64,000 nt of DNA, taken from NCBI RefSeq assembly GCF_002237645.1, contig NZ_MJUZ01000008.1, forward strand, positions 1 through 64,000. The letters are read 5' to 3'. This document shows positions 61,772 through 64,000 of the stretch, one piece after another. The number at the start of each line of letters is the position of its first letter. Position 1 is the first letter of the stretch. Origin of the DNA: Desulfovibrio sp. MES5. Its GTDB lineage: Bacteria > Desulfobacterota > Desulfovibrionia > Desulfovibrionales > Desulfovibrionaceae. The translations under genes and the position numbers were made by a program. The notes below the pieces were generated by a model. It was not told the DNA's origin, did not search any database, and saw only the letters and a program-made list of their open reading frames with translations.

Positions 61772-61954
61772 GCGACGTATGAGTGAAAGCTCTGGCAGCA
61801 ATGCCAATCAGGCATGCGCTGCAGTAGGGACTCCACCACGCCGTATGACGATAGCCCGCGTACAACGGTATGACGTATGAGTCAGGAAGGGGGAATCTAT
61901 GCTGGTCAGGGCGGCGAGCGCGAGAGCAGATAATTTTGAGAAGGTGTGATGTTA

Positions 61955-62230
61955 GAAAGACGCTGTTTCTGAAACCCCTGCTCCAGATCAGAAAACCCTT
62001 GGTGCGTCACGTAAATACACCAAGAGTTTTAGGGGGGGGGCGTGGGGGAGGGGGCCCTTTTTTAGGGCATTTAACTTTTTTCAAAGTTAAATGCCCTAAC
62101 GCTGCATGAGAGTGCAGCGCGCCACAACGTGGCGTGGATTCTGCCGTAAATCGCATTTTCGGCAGAATGACAACTTTGAAATGTGAAGCATTTCAAAGTT
62201 AATCTGATCTAAAGAGGGTCCCTCCCCCAC
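61955..62230 (+). repeat. Family A element, copy 4, split by a B element
   Basis: The left module (gaaagacgct...agatcagaaaacccttgg...gagttttagggggg) and the left hairpin arm end at about 62060; the right arm AGAGGGTCCCTCCCCCAC is at 62213-62230. Without the insert the arms would form the same hairpin as copies 1-3. Confidence 0.8.
62061..62213 (+). repeat. Family B hairpin-array element, copy 2 (nested)
   Basis: Five perfect stem-loops in series: TTAGGGCATTTAACTTT (17 bp), CGCTGCA/TGCAGCG (7 bp), CGCCAC/GTGGCG (6 bp), ATTCTGCCG/CGGCAGAAT (9 bp) and AACTTTGAAATG/CATTTCAAAGTT (12 bp). It ends with GATCTAAA, which mirrors TTTAG at the left edge. The last four stems have counterparts in copy 1. 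Confidence 0.85.
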
Positions 62231-62292
62231 AAAGTATTTCTTCCCTCCACAAAAATCTTTCCTCACCATAAACATTTCAAAATAATATCGCC

Positions 62293-63078
62293 CTATTTTC
62301 GCAAAATGGTTCGCAGGGTTTCCGCCCTCGGGCCGGAAAGTCCCTTAAGTCTCTGCTGCACGCGGTCGTGGACGGCGTCGTGGCGCGGGCTCATTTCGTA
62401 CAGGGAGGCGGCGGCTGTCTGGCTCACGGAAAAAGCCGGATCATTCTGCCTGCCGCTGGAGTTGAGGTCAGCGTAGCGAAGGGCCGCATCAATAATGGCG
62501 TCCAGATAGGCCACATTGCCCGAAGCTGTGTATGCGGCCCAATACATTTGCAACACGGTCTTTTCGCTGGTGATGTCCCAGTTCAGCAGAGGCGTGGGAT
62601 TCTGGTGGATCTGCTGCAGGAGTATGGCGTCCTGTCTGTCCAGCAACTGGTTCATAAGGGCCGCTTCGTCCGTCAGTTGGGCCAGATGCACGGCCCAGGC
62701 CAGCGTGCGCTTGCCGTCCCTGCTCAGCGTGGGAACCTGCGCCAGCAGCGTCTGGCGGGCTGTGGGCTCGGACTTGAGGGCTTCGGCAAGAAACGCGGCC
62801 AGGGTGAGCTGTTTTTGTCGGTCGTACAGGACGTTCTGCGCGTCAAACGTGCGCAGAATGCCCGGCAGGGTTTCAGGCCGCTTTTCCTTGTAATAGTACT
62901 CCATATCCCGCGCGTAAAAAGAAAGGCCCTTGGAGGCGGTGAGCGCCAAAGCTTCAGTGGATGGCGCAAGCCATGCCGTCAGTGCGAGAAACAGGGCGAG
63001 CAGGGCTGTCCGACCATGCGTTGCAGCGCCGGGAACCGGGGAGGGCAAAGTGGTACAAAGGCGTGTGATGGTATGCAT
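62293..63078 (-). CDS. Secreted protein of unknown function
   Basis: A 261-aa protein with a signal peptide (LLALFLALTAWLAPSTEALA) and an all-helical body. It has the look of a helical repeat (TPR or HEAT-like) protein: LTLAAFLAEALKSEPTARQTLL, AWAVHLAQLTDEAALMNQLL and LDAIIDAALRYADL. I do not recognise the family. It lies 20 bp downstream of the HD-domain gene and is likely co-transcribed. Confidence 0.75.
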   Translation of the reverse strand: MHTITRLCTTLPSPVPGAATHGRTALLALFLALTAWLAPSTEALALTASKGLSFYARDMEYYYKEKRPETLPGILRTFDAQNVLYDRQKQLTLAAFLAEALKSEPTARQTLLAQVPTLSRDGKRTLAWAVHLAQLTDEAALMNQLLDRQDAILLQQIHQNPTPLLNWDITSEKTVLQMYWAAYTASGNVAYLDAIIDAALRYADLNSSGRQNDPAFSVSQTAAASLYEMSPRHDAVHDRVQQRLKGLSGPRAETLRTILRK

Positions 63079-63098
63079 GGCGGTGGTAAGCCTGGCGG

Positions 63099-64000
63099 CT
63101 AGTCAAAGTCTGCCAGAAGAGAGTCCAGTTTGAGGCAGGTGAGGGGGCTTTGGCGCAGCAGGGTCAGCAGACGGACGCGGGCTTCAAGCAGGTGCGGTGA
63201 CGAAACGCCGTTGCGGATGGAACTGTGGGCTTCAAGAAAGGCCGCGAGGTTGTCGCAATCCTTGATGAGGCGGCCATCCTTGGGATCCAGCGTATCCTGG
63301 TTGCAGTCTTGCTGCAATGCGGCGAAGTCGTCTATTTTCTCAATCTTGCCGTTGCGCCGCACGCACTCCTGAAATTCGGACCGTACATCAAGCCCAAGGT
63401 AGTAGGATATGCGTTCCACCAGCGCGGTGAAGCCCTGCTGGCGAAGAGGGGCAAAAATGCGGCGCTCCAGCTCTTTTTCTTCATACTCTTTGATAATTTT
63501 GGGCAGGTCTGCCACGGATCGCTTGACCGGCGAGATAATGTCGCGGGTGAGCACCTCTGGCAGGTCATGAAAAAGCCCACAGAAAAAATTATTGTTGGCC
63601 CGCGCGGGGCAGGCGTTTACAGACAGGCTGAAAAAATAGGCGAAGCTGGCCACAATGAACATGTGCCCAAGAACGGAGGTGGCCGGAATGCGCGGCGCTT
63701 GCGTCCAACGAATCTGAAAGCGCAGCTGCCCGCAAAGGTTGGCCAGGCGGATAAGCGCCGTACCCTGTTGACGCATCTGATCAAGGCCGTTGAGGTCGCT
63801 GAAGCTGTCCAGCCTGTCCACAAAGGACTGGCCGATATCATCCATCTCTTCGTCAAAGGGGCTGTTGAGCGGCTTGATGAGGTTGAATTCCCACTGTGAG
63901 GCGTAGAGGTGGGCGGCGGTCAGTATGCGGCGGGGCAAATTGTCTTCGTCGGGGCTGTGGTGCCAGCGGCACATGCGCTGCCAGAAGTCTCCCAGGGGCG
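63099..64000 (-). CDS. HD-domain hydrolase (YfbR-like), 5' end outside the window
   Basis: The frame stays open to the window end: upstream of the ORF-track Met at 63974 the codons read LGDFWQR, continuous with the protein, so the true start lies beyond 64000. The HD signature comprises His in GHMFIVAS and the HD pair in GLFHDLPEVLTRD, with conserved SPVKRS after it, a layout like YfbR-type nucleotidases. The visible 300 residues probably lack part of the N-terminus. A phosphohydrolase acting on nucleotides is likely; the substrate is not known. Confidence 0.85.
   Translation of the reverse strand, partial: PLGDFWQRMCRWHHSPDEDNLPRRILTAAHLYASQWEFNLIKPLNSPFDEEMDDIGQSFVDRLDSFSDLNGLDQMRQQGTALIRLANLCGQLRFQIRWTQAPRIPATSVLGHMFIVASFAYFFSLSVNACPARANNNFFCGLFHDLPEVLTRDIISPVKRSVADLPKIIKEYEEKELERRIFAPLRQQGFTALVERISYYLGLDVRSEFQECVRRNGKIEKIDDFAALQQDCNQDTLDPKDGRLIKDCDNLAAFLEAHSSIRNGVSSPHLLEARVRLLTLLRQSPLTCLKLDSLLADFD

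Larger units (their letters stand above)
61772..62292. other. Repeat-filled gap after the LysE exporter
   Basis: About 520 bp without genes. The family A element at 61955-62230 and the B element nested in it take up most of it. The first 180 bp show nothing recognisable. Confidence 0.65.

Overview
The window looks like a chromosomal segment of a Desulfovibrio-type sulfate reducer (Desulfovibrionaceae, perhaps the D. desulfuricans group). The evidence is a periplasmic [NiFe] hydrogenase operon with a canonical Cys-ligated active site, a DUF1537/PdxA2 acid-sugar operon, a YeiH-like sulfate-exporter-family transporter, a flagellin with a sigma-54 promoter, and moderately high GC. It is mostly housekeeping and core metabolism, with long intergenic gaps that hold dispersed repeats. 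I see no phage, intact insertion sequence, CRISPR array or rRNA.

Layout. 1-5.2 kb: a methyltransferase-YcaO/TPR operon (minus), prmA (plus), a small membrane protein and a secreted M23 peptidase. 5.2-13.3 kb: a 125-bp imperfect palindrome, a pirin, a zinc-type ABC transporter (znuACB-like), tpx, hslU and tRNA-Lys(CTT). 13.4-22.7 kb: dsbD, cheW, a GNAT, a large radical SAM/DUF2344 protein, an Sm-like small protein, rnc and flagellin. 22.7-26.9 kb: a 1.9-kb non-coding stretch ending in a structured leader before the YeiH-family gene and a 54-aa membrane protein, then two small genes. 27.0-32.1 kb: the hydrogenase operon (small subunit, large subunit, maturation protease) and metY. 32.3-40.5 kb: a D,D-carboxypeptidase, an AI-2E-family permease, a three-domain glycosyltransferase, greA behind a leader terminator, and an MprF/AglD-type membrane protein. 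40.7-45.1 kb: a DeoR regulator divergent from kdgT-DUF1537 kinase-pdxA2, an acid-sugar (threonate/erythronate-type) catabolic cluster. 45.4-49.3 kb: tRNA-Ser(GGA), two tiny membrane ORFs behind fabI, purC, hisD. 49.4-57 kb: a Sel1-like secreted protein, grpE, and an Mla-type phospholipid-transport operon (MlaE-MlaF-MlaD-lipoprotein) whose last gene is a REC/HD-GYP protein. 57-64 kb: polA with a degenerate proofreading domain, an AraC regulator with a LysE exporter, a secreted protein of unknown function and an HD-domain protein cut by the window end.

The most unusual content is intergenic. I recognise three or four dispersed repeat families (called A, B, C and D here), each rich in perfect hairpins. 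A B element, an array of five consecutive perfect stem-loops, is inserted into the loop of an A hairpin at 62.06-62.21 kb. A second B copy at 37.66 kb shows a compensatory base-pair change and supplies the stop codon of the glycosyltransferase gene. At 51.86-52.29 kb an A element is split by C-family sequence. Other points are the greA leader terminator, the structured leader of the YeiH-like gene, small membrane ORFs of 54, 46 and 27 codons that were missed by the ORF track, and a probably leaderless rnc. All function calls come from reading motifs in the sequence; no database search was run.
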